From the NCBI GenBank assembly GCA_949752745.1, contig OX457024.1, forward strand, positions 50,547,810-50,611,809: DNA of 64,000 nt. The letters run 5' to 3'. A model generated the notes under the pieces. It was not told the origin of the DNA and did no database searches. It saw only the letters and a program-made list of their open reading frames with translations. Every line of letters begins with the position of its first letter. The first letter of the stretch is position 1. Position numbers and translations under genes: made by a program. This document shows, piece by piece, positions 54,260-64,000 of the stretch. Source of the stretch: Protula sp. h YS-2021. Lineage: Eukaryota; Annelida; Polychaeta; Sabellida; Serpulidae.

Positions 54260-54873
54260 CTGTCAAGAAGGTCAGTATGAAATGACGTTTTCAAATTCAT
54301 TTCCGAATTTTAAATATACTCAACAAATTTAAAAAACGCAGCGCATATTTTGTGCGTTATTTTTTTTAACATAGTCGAATTTCAATCACTTTCTATATAC
54401 GAATATGCTCCCAATCAAGGTGTTAAGTTAATCTGTTAAGTTTTTGTGGCTAATACTCGATTATACATGTACACGTTTTCTTCCGGCGACAGTCACTACC
54501 AGACAAGCCTCTGAAACTAGATCCTGGTGCCTCTCAGTGCAGAGGCACGAAACTATAAGGACCAAAACGGCGGGGGAGGTGGCGGGGGTTGCAGTTTCGT
54601 GTTTCGGCATGTTAACTGGACTTTTTGGTGGTTGTTTGAAAGAAAATACTAAATTGAACATTTCGGCACACTTACTGTTGAATGTGGGTTTAATAAACGG
54701 TCATATATTTTTATAAAATAGTTCCACTGTAAATCTCTTCCTACTTTCTATATTATTTACATGTGAATAAAACATTCACTGTTTCGATTCTAAGTGCTGG
54801 TCACTTGAAGTCCTTCTTTGTGGCAGCACACAGAGCCTTTTCATGAGTCTGGCCTACAATTTGGTAGTGTCCA
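54260..54873. other. intronic stretch
   Basis: A 90-codon plus frame (54444-54716) has no domain. Nothing else is recognised. Confidence 0.5.
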
Positions 54874-55155
54874 TTGGAAATGCACCTGATCCGGAAAGTA
54901 GTGAATAGCCTTGTATGGTTAGCTGAACAGTTATTTAAGGAGACGAGACCTACGGAACCTACGACACCCGCGGAACCTAAAGCACTCGCAGCACCTTCAG
55001 CACCAAAAAAAGGACTTGAGCAGCACCATGAAAAGAGAACCAAGTGGAAAATTAAAGGCACATTTGAAACGCAAGAAGGGCAGAAAAAAGAATTAAGTGT
55101 GTCATGTGAAGAAGAGCAGCGAAAGAAAGCTTCTAATGAAAAAAGTAATATCTAA
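54874..55155 (+). CDS. hypothetical Glu/Lys/Ala-rich frame next to a PolB remnant
   Basis: A 93-codon frame reading VVNSLVWLAEQLFKETRPTE, then a Pro/Ala-rich linker and a lysine/glutamate-rich tail (KKGLEQHHEKRTKWKIK). A degenerate second copy of its 3' part and flank follows at about 55230-55390, with CAG-repeat expansion. It lies just upstream of, and in the same orientation as, the decayed PolB, so it may be an accessory gene of the same element. The family is not recognised and it may not be functional. Confidence 0.35.
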   Translation: MEMHLIRKVVNSLVWLAEQLFKETRPTEPTTPAEPKALAAPSAPKKGLEQHHEKRTKWKIKGTFETQEGQKKELSVSCEEEQRKKASNEKSNI

Positions 55156-55390
55156 TTTTCTTTGATAAGACTTTTTTAAATAAGTGCTTGAAAAAAAAAA
55201 ACTTTAAAAATATTATGAAAAGATATTTATTAAATTTTATGTGGGAAAGTAAAGGCATATGTGAAACATCAAGAACAGCAGCAGCAGCAGAAACCTTCTG
55301 ATGGCAAAGGTTAATATCTGATTTTTTTTTGATAAGATTTTTTAATAAGTGTTTGAAAAAAAAACGTTAGAAATGTTGTTATGAAAAGGC
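55030..55390 (+). repeat. degenerate tandem duplication, ~180 bp x 2
   Basis: AAATTAAAGGCACATTTGAAACG... followed by AATATCTAATTTT.TTTGATAAGA and a TGAAAAGATATTTA word occurs at about 55047-55230. It occurs again at about 55245-55395. Confidence 0.7.
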
Positions 55391-55429
55391 ATTTACAATG
55401 TCTCTATTTCGTTTTTAGATCAAGACTTG

Positions 55430-57640
55430 AAAGAACATAGACGCCTGCTACGTGATGCAACTATTATCATCAACACCATTAAAATTATACCACGATATTA
55501 ACCTTTAAAAGGAGGAAACATTGGACTATTTGCATCTACAAGACAGTGAAGAGCGCGGAGATGAAATGTAATGAATTTAAGTGTGTATTTTGCAAAACCG
55601 TGTTGCCTAGCTCTGAAGTACGGAAACACTTTTTGAGGACTAGGACTGAGGAATTGTCGTGCTTGCTATGATGTCTTTGATCATAATGCAAGTCATACTT
55701 GTGTCAAACCTGTAAAAAAGAAAAAAAAAATGATGAACCATCTTTTCCAGCAAAGAAACGAAAGAAGTCTAATGCAGTACAAGTCGGTACAGACAGAAAA
55801 ACAAGTCTTTGTGAATATGCACAACAGGAAATTTCAAACCTGAATATGAATCTGACTTGCTACAAGAATTGCGCCATTTGGCGGATAAATTGCACCATGG
55901 CATAAAATGGTACATCAACGTTTAAGCTCAATTCAAGAAAATGGTGACGAATGAAGAAGGGAAGTTGACTGAACGTATGGATACCAGTTATAGGAGTACT
56001 CAGACGTTTAAAGGGTTTAAGTAAATGAACATTGGCGATGATTCACCACATGATCTGTTCAACAAGATGTTGAACATGAACGTCAAGGATGTAGATGGGT
56101 GCTAGATAGATTCTTCAGACATAAGTCCATGCAGCTTCATTAGACCCCTTGCAAGCTTACAGTTACATTGAGTTGCCATAGAGAATAAAGCATACAAAAG
56201 ATGTCAGTAACATTAAGAACACAGACGGCAAGTGCTTCTTATGGTCTGTATTGGCTAATCAACATCCGATGAATGACCATGTAACTTTAATATACAAGTA
56301 TTGACCGTTTGGACAGAAGCTGAACGTAGAAGGAATGACATTTTAACTCCGATCCATCAAATTCCTAAATTTAAAGAGATGAATAACATATCCATTAATG
56401 TCTTCGGCTCAGAAGATGAGCTTGTGGTACCCGTCCATATCAGTCAACATAGTAGTAGCACTTGAATTGACTTACCACACATCAATGACGATGAAAAGAG
56501 ACACTATTGCCTTGTCAAGAATTTCAGCCGCTTGATGGCTTACCGATCAAAGAGAAAATGTACAGGCTTCCAATATCGCAACTGTCTACATTACTTCATC
56601 AGACAAGATATGTTGGATAAACATGCTGAAATCTGTGGGAAGCATGGAGCACAGTACTGACGTTTCCAAAGCATACGACCATCCAATTTAAGAACATTGC
56701 AAAACAACAGGTCATTCTTTGTCATTTACGCTGATTTTAAATGCCGTACAGAGAAACAGGAGGGGATCATTACCAACATCACAATCGTAATAGTTTTGCC
56801 TATGTTGTCAGTGAGTATGAGCAGCGTGAGCCAAGGCTTTACCGTGGAAATGATGCTGTCCACATGTTTCTACAATGTATGATGCATGAACGTGAGCGTA
56901 TTGTGAAACATTGAACAACCCTCAACTAATGACGATGACTAGTGAGGATGAAAAGCAGTTTGCTGAAGCTACATAATTTTACATTTGCCATGAGTTGGTG
57001 AAAGACGATTGTGTGCGAGATCATGACCACATCAATGGAAGATACCGTGGGGCAGCCCATAGTGAATGCAGCTTACAGTTTAGCTTCAGAAATGACCAAA
57101 AGACAAAAGAAAGATTTGTTCATCATCCCTACTCTATTCTACAATCTGCGAGGATATGACAGTCACCTTCTTCTGGGCAGTCTTGAATTTATTGAGTCGT
57201 ACCAATTCATGGGAGCATCCCTACAGAAATGAGTGTTCAACTTAGCAGCTGAAGACAAAAACAAGTTCAAGAATTTGACTGCACACATTCGCGGCAGTCA
57301 GCAGCAAAACCTACTTCTGAGAAAGGATGTATATCCTTATGATGACACACAAGTATACGAAAGCCAACAATCCCAATATTCCACGCTATGATTCAGCCAG
57401 ATCTTCCAACTACATCATGTACTTGGACGCCACCAAGCTCCATGGCTGGGCTATGTCACAGAGTATGCCTGAATGTGGGTATGCATGGTGGAGGAACCAG
57501 AATCTCTAGACTATATGACAGTCAGTGAAGATGCTGAAACGTTTTTGAGGTGGATCTTGAATACTTTGATGAAATCCATGATCTACATTTTGATAATTTG
57601 AGTCTAAAAGAAGTTGTATTATGTGTACTTCGATGTCCTA
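55430..57640 (+). pseudogene. decayed PolB of a Polinton-like element (plus strand)
   Basis: In order: LKEHRRLLRDATIIINTIK near 55425 and a CPAC/CYDVFDHN-like zinc region with KKKNDEPSFPAKKRKKS (55699 on). LADKLHHGIKWYI and a TERMDTSYRSTQTFKGF stretch follow near 55880-56020. SFFVIYADFKC (Exo I, Asp kept) lies at 56720 and VRDHDHINGRYRGAAHSECN at about 57015. FIIPTLFYNLRGYDSHLLLG (57120), NYIMYLDATKLHGWAMSQSM (57400) and a VSEDAE...EVDLEYFDEIHD segment (57520) complete it. Many frameshifts and stops. The polymerase palm is missing: the reading ends about 180 bases before the receptor M2 exon. Orientation is opposite to the receptor gene. Confidence 0.85.
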
Positions 57641-57823
57641 CATGTTCAAGATAAAAATCGGAAAGCTGATAATCATCTTGAAACAATTAGAGGTTTGTTT
57701 TTGACCAGATATATTGTGGCTCTGGCTTTCTGCCATTGTATTTGGTACTATTTTGCTACATGTAGCGAAATTCTGTCTAAGTTAAAACATAAAAATAATT
57801 GAAAAATATCAAAATATACTAAC

Positions 57824-57907
57824 CAATCAAAGGAACTGATTCTGTGACTGGAAGAATTTTAACCATCAGCAGCAGAAACATGGACAAACACAGGATGATT
57901 CCGGCAG
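57824..57907 (-). CDS. receptor exon: M2 pore helix
   Basis: An 84-base exon between the acceptor AAATACAG and the donor GTTAGT. With one base from each neighbour it reads A-AGIILCLSMFLLLMVKILP and VTESVPLI, continuing EKIIL from the previous exon and VQFM in the next. This aligns with nicotinic M2 without gaps up to the M2-M3 loop (SVPLI). Numbered from the cytoplasmic lysine as 0', the residues are Glu -1', Ile 2', Gly 6', Leu 9', Met 13', Leu 16' and Lys 20'. The gate leucine and the inner Glu are kept; 2', 6' and 20' are unusual. Confidence 0.88.
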
Positions 57908-58445
57908 CTGTATTTAAATAAATATATAAGCACGTGTATGAAGAAAGCAACAAAGTAAAAAATAAAACACGGAGCTTAATAGAATAAAAAATAAGCGCTC
58001 GTTTGCTTAGTTACTGACAAAATGACAAAAGATATACGCTTACACAGAAGAAGGGGTTCCATGTAAATTTTGTCTTTTCAATATTTCATTTCAAATGCAA
58101 AGTGGAAAATAAAAAATCGACTCGATAAAATCACAATTTTTGGATGTGTCGAACTGGGTGAAATTGCGACAAAACCCGAAAAATCCTCTGCAAGGCTGGC
58201 TTTTTCCGGTACAGACTCACATCAAAAACACCAAACTGTCCACTACTCAAAGTGTAATCGATTTCGCCATAACAACGTAACTAAGCGGCAGAAAGCATAG
58301 CAGAAAATGAAAAAATATCTAATTGCTATCGCTCTTACCTTCCAGGTTCACGCTACCAGTGCCACAGACAGCGATATTGTTTTTTGGATCAAACCATGTG
58401 TGTGTTTTCATATTTCTTATTTCTTATTCATTTAATATGGCGTAC

Positions 58446-58678
58446 CTAATATGATTTTCTCTGATGAATCGCATGGAAGTAAAAACTGCAGTACAGTAAT
58501 AATATTGAAGAGGATGTTGGGAAAATACAGGTAGTAGAAGTATAGGATTGAGTTCCTCTGTATGGTGATGTAGCAAGTCACATCCGTAAATGGGGCGTCA
58601 CAACAGTCCTGATATATTTCCCGACTTTGGGTTACCGTGAGGTGTACCAGCTCCCACTCGTTGCTTTTCTTATAATAC
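58446..58678 (-). CDS. receptor exon: vicinal-cysteine loop and M1 of an alpha-type nicotinic receptor subunit
   Basis: After the acceptor TTATCTGTCTAG the exon supplies one base and then 77 codons: YYKKSNEWELVHLTVTQSRE, IYQDCCDAPFTDVTCYITIQ, RNSILYFYYLYFPNILFNII and LPCDSSEKIIL. It ends in phase 1 at a GTACGC donor. EWEL, the adjacent Cys-Cys pair followed by PFTDV, the RR/RN..L.Y M1 start and SEKI before M2 are all standard for alpha-type subunits. The Cys pair normally caps the agonist site. The upstream exons (signal peptide, rest of the ligand-binding domain) are not in the window as far as I can see. The intron to the M2 exon is 538 bases and otherwise featureless. Confidence 0.9.
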
Positions 58679-58921
58679 CTAGACAGATAAAGCAAAGTTT
58701 TCCTCAGCAAAGCAACCATAACGGACATAATTACTCCAACTGAGCAGAGCTTGGAAAATATGATAAATGCCTAGAATTGCAAGTGTGTATAATGACTGCA
58801 CATTTTATTAAAGATGTTTCAATCAAAATAGGAATTTGTGAGCTATTGTACGTTAAACAGACATAACTGGCGTTAAGCGATGATTCGATAGCTTAGCAAC
58901 ATCTGACAAAATATGTCAATA

Positions 58922-59264
58922 AATACTTTCTTTTCTCCTAGCAACCCCTCACCCCTTCCCCTTCTGGCTCTCGCTCTCTCTCTTCCTCTCTCCCTGTCTC
59001 TCTTTCTTTTTTGTTCCTTCTAATATATTTCGGCTCCCAGGCAATGTATAGACGCGACAACACATTTGAAAACAAATCAGACTTCCTGACTAGATTTGGT
59101 CAAACCTGAACAAAACTTGTATTGTATGCAAAGAATGTGAATTTTTCAATGTGCGTCGCAGAAACGTGGAATTCTGTTGTGTATTCAATTCGAGCACCGC
59201 ATAATATGTGTGATCACGCAAAGAGAAGAAGGGGTTAAGCGTTGCTAGGAGAAAAGAAGGTATT
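58922..59264. mobile_element. MITE-like element, ~340 bp
   Basis: AATACTTTCTTTTCTCCTAGCAAC (58922-58945) is inverted at 59241-59264 with one mismatch; CCCCTTC/GAAGGGG words continue inside. The interior has a (CT)n tract at about 58968-59010. No gene. Confidence 0.75.
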
Positions 59265-60608
59265 CAATTACATAATTAGTCAGAGGATGCCCAACTAGCG
59301 AGTCCAGATAATGTCCAACTGCTCGTAATATCTCCAAAATTCCGATTTCTGCTGAAATATCTTTAACAAGATATATAGTTAATATATACACCTATAATTC
59401 TAGACAATTATCATATGCTTAAGCTCTGCTCAGAAGGAATAAACAGTAGCAAACTAAAAAAATGTTGGAAAATTGCCAAACTTTTGGGGCGATCTTCTAC
59501 CATTTGTTTTTTGTAATTCACAAAGTTTTTTTTCTCTAAAAATAATTTAATTGCCAGTATCCATGATTATCTAGTTGGTGAAACAGAAACAAATCAGTGC
59601 AGTCTGCTAAGATTGTCTATTTAAATGGCAAGACAACAGTAACGAGCATCGCAGGTGTCAAATAATGGTGATGTTTGTCGTTTCAGCAAACCCATATGAA
59701 TTCTTTTGAATATGACATTTTTCACAGAGCAATTGTTAAAAAAATATTAAAACATAAAGGTTCAACGAGATATTGCATATGAGCAATTAAAAATTGAATG
59801 GTTCAAATATTATAATATGCAGAACTGATCATGGGTACTTAATATTTAAGAAAATTTGAAAAGCAAGGTTTTGTTCTTACTAATACTCTGCAGCTGCCGT
59901 TGAAAAGTATCATCTTATCTTTTCTATGCTCGTAACAAAGTTGAAATATGATTTCTAATAATAATTAGAATTAACTTCATTAGAATTCAAGATCTGAGTG
60001 TAAGAAATAATACTATAGAGGGTTGTTAGAACACATATAGCCCGCTGAGGTGAATTCCGGGAAGATTCCAGCCGCGGAGAGCTGAACAAAAACAGGTTCA
60101 ATCCACTGCCGGCGCACTCAACATTCTGTGGCGGATAACCCAGTTGCCTGTTTTACAAGCGTACCGCTCTTTTTACACGCCTTCAGTCGAACCAGAGGCC
60201 TTTTTACATGGCATATTAGTTTAATCGGCTTCACTGCGTTTTAAAATGAGTTCTACCGCGTTTTGTTCTCCGCTAAGAGTTTATTTAAGGGATGGCCGAA
60301 AGCCTCAATGGACGCTAATTTTGAATTTCGTGATAGGTGATCTAACCCACTGCATTCGTCTTAGCTCTTAGCTAAGGCAATTAGAGCAAACGTCAATCCC
60401 TTGCTTAAAAGGGTCAAAAGGGTCAAAAGGTCGTCGGAGTTTGTGCAGACAGTTACGACATCAGAATGCACCGTAATCAACATATTTAATTTTGTTGGGA
60501 ATGTGTCCAATACTGCGAGTCGTGTAGGCTTGATGGTCATTCTATCTCCCTAACTAGTAGCTAGTATGCAGCACTCGAGTTACACTTTACTTGAGAGTGA
60601 CCACTGTA
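59265..60608. other. AT-rich stretch, nothing supported
   Basis: No open frame, TIR or tandem array seen. GGGTCAAAAGGGTCAAAAGG at 60410-60430 is a short local repeat. Confidence 0.5.
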
Positions 60609-60842
60609 TTACTCGGGGTAGCACTCGAGACCGTTGGTGTAACCAGAATAGCACACACAGAATTTAGTGTTACCATCGGCGACATCCGACAATAACATGA
60701 GAGTAGAAGAGTGGGGAATTATTTTGTGGTTTTTAGAACGAATCCGTGACATAACGTCCACATACACAGCCTCCACCGGCAGAACGTCCACACATGTATA
60801 CTGGGACAAAACTTCCCCTTTGTAGAAGTTATGAAACCTCAT
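60609..60842 (-). CDS. hypothetical protein or exon remnant
   Basis: A 77-codon frame with even amino-acid composition: MRFHNFYKGEVLSQYTCVDV, VYVDVMSRIRSKNHKIIPHS and KFCVCYSGYTNGLECYPE. No low-complexity bias and no antisense gene would explain it. The family is not recognised. It lies in the cluster of transposon and virus-like remnants (60.6-63.5 kb) and could be part of one of them. Four Cys in the second half might pair. Confidence 0.4.
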   Translation of the reverse strand: MRFHNFYKGEVLSQYTCVDVLPVEAVYVDVMSRIRSKNHKIIPHSSTLMLLSDVADGNTKFCVCYSGYTNGLECYPE

Positions 60843-60969
60843 AACAAAAGTTAAAAAGAAAACATACTTTGACTTTGAAACATTTATTTATTAATCAATC
60901 GCTTCAACTTCTCTGAATAGTGCTTTGTTCTCATTTAATCTCAATGACCACCCATGTGTAATTACTTAA

Positions 60970-61175
60970 CGTGCTACATATGCTACAAACTTATTGCAAT
61001 AAAATGAGATCAGTCTTTTGCTTCTTTGATTTCACTTAAAGTAGAACGTGTGCCACAAAATAATTGCGATAAAATCAGATCAGTCCTTTGTTTCTTTGAT
61101 TTAACTTAAAATACAACGTATGCTACAAAGTAATTGTAATAAAATCAGATCAGTCTTTTGATACTTTGATTTCAA
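60970..61175. repeat. ~75 bp tandem repeat, three units
   Basis: AATAAAAT.AGATCAGTC.TTTG followed by .TTCTTTGATTT.ACTTAAA.TA.AACGT and GC.ACAAA.TAATTG recurs at about 60998, 61075 and 61141. Confidence 0.85.
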
Positions 61176-61194
61176 CTGTTTGAGCTGTTTAAAG

Positions 61195-61545
61195 TCATTC
61201 AAAACCTACTGTATTATTATTTATCGCCCTCCTGATGCTCGTGGTTTACACAACGCCAACGAATGTTGTACTCAATGCCCCTAAGGAACTCCTCCACGCT
61301 TTTTTCTGCCGGAAGCGCGATATATCCCGTTCTGATTCTTTTTAGGTCTTTACGACCATCGTGCACAATAAGTGTACGCACTGCACTATCCCCGCGATTA
61401 ATGGAAGTAATGAAATTCCAAATGGCGGATGGTTATGTCTAACAGGACGGACGAAACGGTTGTTGAACCCCTCACACTGGTTATTCGTGCGGGGCTTAAT
61501 CACTCACTACAATTTCGATGCGATGTGGCTTCAGTTCCTTTAATC
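61195..61545 (-). pseudogene. MULE-type transposase C-terminal remnant
   Basis: The minus strand reads RTNNQCEGFNNRFVRPVRHN then HPPFGISLLPLI (about 61480-61390). One base shift later it reads SAVRTLIVHDGRKDLKRIRT and KSVEEFLRGIEYNIRW, ending at a TAA near 61215. The RTNN..EG..NRF...HP segment resembles the conserved end of MULE/FLYWCH-associated transposase-derived proteins. The N-terminal catalytic part is absent. The call is from motif recall; a profile search would decide it. Confidence 0.5.
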
Positions 61546-61687
61546 CATTCCTTTGAATCAAGGGCCGTTTAAATTGCTCAACAAAATTGCTCAACAACGC
61601 GGTCAAGCATTGTCATATGTCGTCCATTCATTAACTACTATCTGTTAATATTCCAATAATAATTTGCACACATTATTCTGGACGTTA

Positions 61688-61745
61688 TGTCCTAGTTTTC
61701 ATTTGTGGACGTTTTGTCCGTAGGTTTTCTGTCCGTGGACGTTCT
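61688..61745. repeat. solo terminus of the GGACAAAA-word family (ACGTCC type)
   Basis: GGACGTTATGTCCTAGTTTTCATTTGTGGACGTTTTGTCCG has the same frame (GTCCTAGTTTTCATTT) as the ends of the 28019-29118 element, with ACGTCCAC in place of TACCACC. Confidence 0.6.
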
Positions 61746-62480
61746 GTCTGGATACCCCGCTAACGGCATAGCATTATCTGCCGCCAACAAGACCTCGTCA
61801 AGGAGCAAGCCAGGAAGGCACGATGGTCGCAGGTAGGTAGGTACGAGGGCAGGAGAACAGTCAACTACCACCCCTGGTGACCTACTTGCCAGGACCAGCT
61901 CAGGAGACAGGTAGCAGGCAAGCCATGTAGTTACTTTCAATCCACAGTCCCTGCAGCGCTGGCTGCAGCAGCAGTCAAAACATACATTGACCCTTTTAAG
62001 GGACTCCAGAAATGTGAAATAAGCGCTTGTCTTAAAATCTTTTGTATGAAAGAAACAAACTGCTTTTCTTTCCCATCACTTATCTCTCCCACCTATTTTG
62101 CTTTTACCTAAAAAGGCTCTTGGTAAAATATGAGAAATATTTAAAAACGCTCTTACCTTTGTCCTCTTTTCTATCTCTCCCGTGCAGTGATGTGACAAAG
62201 AACTCATGGTAAAAGATGGAATCATGTTGATTATGTTCGTGTGTTTTAAAATAATTTCTCCCATACTCTCTTGAAACTTTTATATGTGTGGCTTACAGCA
62301 AAATTTGATATGAAAATAAGTTGATTGGAAAAGGCTTTTTTATGTTGACTGTTAAAAATAAAAATGCTGTTTTTGGCGAAATTGGAAATTACCTTCAAAT
62401 CTATATTTGATTTCACATCAGTACCTTTTCTTGATCAGCTTTTCAACCAAGTAATTTCCAGTTTTGTCCAGAGGGCTGTA
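61746..62480. other. spacer, nothing supported
   Basis: GC-rich at 61750-61970, AT-rich beyond. An 82-codon minus frame (61692-61940) covers repeat-derived sequence and is not believed. Confidence 0.5.
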
Positions 62481-62493
62481 ATAGCATTTAGGG

Positions 62494-62500
62494 TATAAAG
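62494..62500 (+). promoter_or_regulatory. TATA box of the 62533 gene
   Basis: TATAAAG in GGGTATAAAGGGG, 33 bases before the A of the ATG at 62535, leaving a leader of only a few bases. Confidence 0.45.
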
Positions 62501-62532
62501 GGGTAGCATATTGTTTTCCTTAACTGCTAAGC

Positions 62533-62733
62533 ATGGAACAAGTCACAGTTATGGAGAAAATATTCAAGCGATGGTACGATACGGATGTTTTCAGTTCTTC
62601 GTATGAACCACCCAGACCGTTAGTGGAAAGAATTCAACCAAAAATGGCCGAGTGCACATTTTGTAATTTCTGTGGGTATTATATTTTTCACAAATTTAAG
62701 GATGAATGTGAAGAACTTAGTTTTATTTACTAA
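62533..62733 (+). CDS. small zinc-binding-like protein of a virus-like element
   Basis: A 66-codon intact frame: MEQVTVMEKIFKRWYDTDVF, a short linker, then CTFCNFCGYYIFHKFKDEC, a Cys/His cluster that could bind one zinc. A TATA box lies just upstream. The gene is followed 195 bases later by a decayed relative of the Polinton zinc protein at 2645-3265, in the same orientation, so it probably belongs to the same kind of element. Function unknown. Confidence 0.5.
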   Translation: MEQVTVMEKIFKRWYDTDVFSSSYEPPRPLVERIQPKMAECTFCNFCGYYIFHKFKDECEELSFIY

Positions 62734-62885
62734 AGGTTTAATATGGGAGAAACGATAAAATGAATGGTTTACAGAACTAAAGAAACTAGTCAGAAAGTGG
62801 TTTGCAATCTATTGGGTGAGGATTCAAACATAGAATACTCGCTGCATGTTATTTGGTTAAAAATTCTGTGACGTCATAGAAGAGG

Positions 62886-62918
62886 TATAAAAGGAATGAA
62901 CTTTAGCTTCAGTCATCA
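62886..62918 (+). promoter_or_regulatory. TATA/initiator-like promoter of the 62928 pseudogene
   Basis: TATAAAAG (62886-62893) and TCATCA (62913-62918) are 27 bases apart start to start; the ATG follows at 62928. The layout equals those at 8295 and 3311. Confidence 0.65.
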
Positions 62919-62927
62919 GTCTCAGCC

Positions 62928-63460
62928 ATGAACGCATTTACAATCAACGATAACTCACAGGTCTCGTGGAATAAGGCAAATTTGAGCCTGTTTTACAGGG
63001 TTAAGGTGGATCGCTCTCGTAAGTACTTTGTGAATTAAATTAGGAGTAAATAGTGCGCATATGACTTCAAATTCTCAGACGATAAATACATAACAGTAAT
63101 CACGCTTGCTGCAGAGAAACGTCAGTTTCCATTGGATTTGGATACTGAACAGCAAAGTCTAGAACACCTCCATCAACCTGAATGATGAGGAATGGAAAAA
63201 TATTAAACCATACGATTTTTGAGCTGCTACATTCAAAGCCAGTGAAATGTCATTAAACATTAGAAATATAATTCATCAACGAAGGCACGAAAGAAACCGA
63301 GATGAGGAAAGGGATGTGAGAGGAGAAATTTCAACAACACACTTGCTTATATTTGTGACAACTGTGGTAGATCCGAGTTCTTTGGAGACAAGTGCTATTG
63401 ACATAGGTACAACTTTAAAGACTGTGAAAAGACGTGCACACTGGATGTGCATTAATTAAC
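62928..63460 (+). pseudogene. decayed relative of the Polinton zinc protein (2645-3265)
   Basis: It opens MNAFTINDNSQVSWNKANLS and then meets a stop after 36 codons. Further on, DKYITVITLAAEKRQFPLDL, LNDEEWKNIKPYDF and RRHERNRDEERDVR are read in other frames. The end carries TLAYICDNCGRSEFFGDKCY followed by a stop and HRYNFKDCEKTC, matching the terminal Cys/His cluster of the 2645-3265 product. The segments are in the same order. Its promoter is better preserved than its frame. Confidence 0.6.
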
Positions 63461-63796
63461 AGCATGGAAAGCCTTTTATCTCAACATATTATTCGCTAAC
63501 GAAAAAATTTATGTTATGTTTATGTACTTTACTACACACTTGGAAAGAGTGCAACTCAACTCATCAATTTATGAAGTGTTGGTGAAATACCCAAGACCTT
63601 CCCAATCGTACTAGTATTTTATCTCATGATATACTTTTCCTTTACGTAAATAAGGATATGGCCATAGTATGATCAGCATCTCTGGCTGATAAAAGGATGA
63701 AGCAGCATGTGAAAACGACTAAAACGTAACCAACCATTTCCTTATTTCTGGAGCATAGTGTACCCCACCGACGTAAGGCTTTACTCAAATAAGCGA

Positions 63797-63833
<37 letters not shown>

Positions 63834-64000
63834 AACCAAATGTGAAATTTGCTTCAATATTTTAAAGGGCATATACCTTGAAATGCTCAAGCCTGTCAAA
63901 TACTGAAACCTTGTAAACATATGCAGAGAACATTGAGAAATAAAAAGGATCATCACAGCATAAAAAGAAACTTATTAATCAAAATGTTGATTTTATTGGG
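63461..64000. other. spacer with a poly-A tract
   Basis: A run of about 34 A at 63798-63831. A weak 104-codon minus frame crosses it and is not believed. Nothing else. Confidence 0.6.

Noticed and set aside
61692..61940. 82-codon minus-strand frame
   Set aside because: It starts in the word-repeat terminus and has no recognisable domain.
63642..63956. 104-codon minus-strand frame with a poly-Phe run
   Set aside because: It depends on the poly-A/T tract at 63798-63831.

Overview
The window is animal nuclear DNA. Two spliced genes can be read through introns with GT/AG borders and matching phases. Around them lies a dense, nested collection of eukaryotic mobile elements: Polinton/adintovirus-like, DIRS-type tyrosine-recombinase retrotransposons, many MITE-like palindromic elements and minisatellites. 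There are no bacterial operons, rRNA genes or CRISPR arrays. A marine invertebrate, possibly a mollusc or other lophotrochozoan, is my guess from the repeat load and the nicotinic-receptor gene; the sequence alone does not prove it. Layout, left to right. 1-3.8 kb: one end of a Polinton/adintovirus-like element, all on the minus strand (start of a small conserved gene, FtsK/A32-type packaging ATPase, rve integrase and four small genes, two of them zinc-binding-like), followed by a ~100-120 bp tandem repeat. 4.8-6.95 kb: a small three-exon plus-strand gene for a cysteine-rich protein of about 124 residues. 8.3-11.5 kb: a zinc-finger/acidic gene of virus-like type with its own TATA promoter, palindromic and satellite arrays, and a decayed protein-primed DNA polymerase (PolB). 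12-19 kb: satellites and two MITE-like elements. The main host gene runs on the minus strand from beyond 58.7 kb down to 16.8 kb. Six exons encode the C-terminal part of an alpha-type nicotinic acetylcholine receptor (pLGIC) subunit: the vicinal-Cys loop, M1, M2, M3, the cytoplasmic loop and M4. All five splice junctions keep the reading frame. Its introns (0.5-17 kb) hold most of the mobile elements: an internally deleted DIRS copy (19.2-22.0 kb), a decayed DIRS element beside a gag fragment (23.0-27.7 kb), a family of elements ending in word-like minisatellites (28.0-29.1, 31.9-33.3 kb), a minus-strand PolB pseudogene (37.0-39.1 kb), a nearly complete 7.9-kb DIRS element nested inside a TIR element (42.8-51.3 kb), a TIR element full of GTCGG/CCGAC words with a tRNA-Pro-like sequence (51.8-53.7 kb), and a plus-strand PolB pseudogene (54.9-57.6 kb). 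Beyond the receptor exons, 58.9-63.5 kb holds a MITE, a MULE-type transposase remnant, and a second Polinton-like gene block with TATA promoters matching those at the left end. What stands out: (i) the receptor subunit's unusual predicted pore lining; (ii) a TATA-to-TCATCA promoter layout with 26-27 bp spacing shared by three separated virus-like genes; (iii) the word-swapped terminal minisatellite family; (iv) an autonomous DIRS element with a matching deletion derivative in one window.
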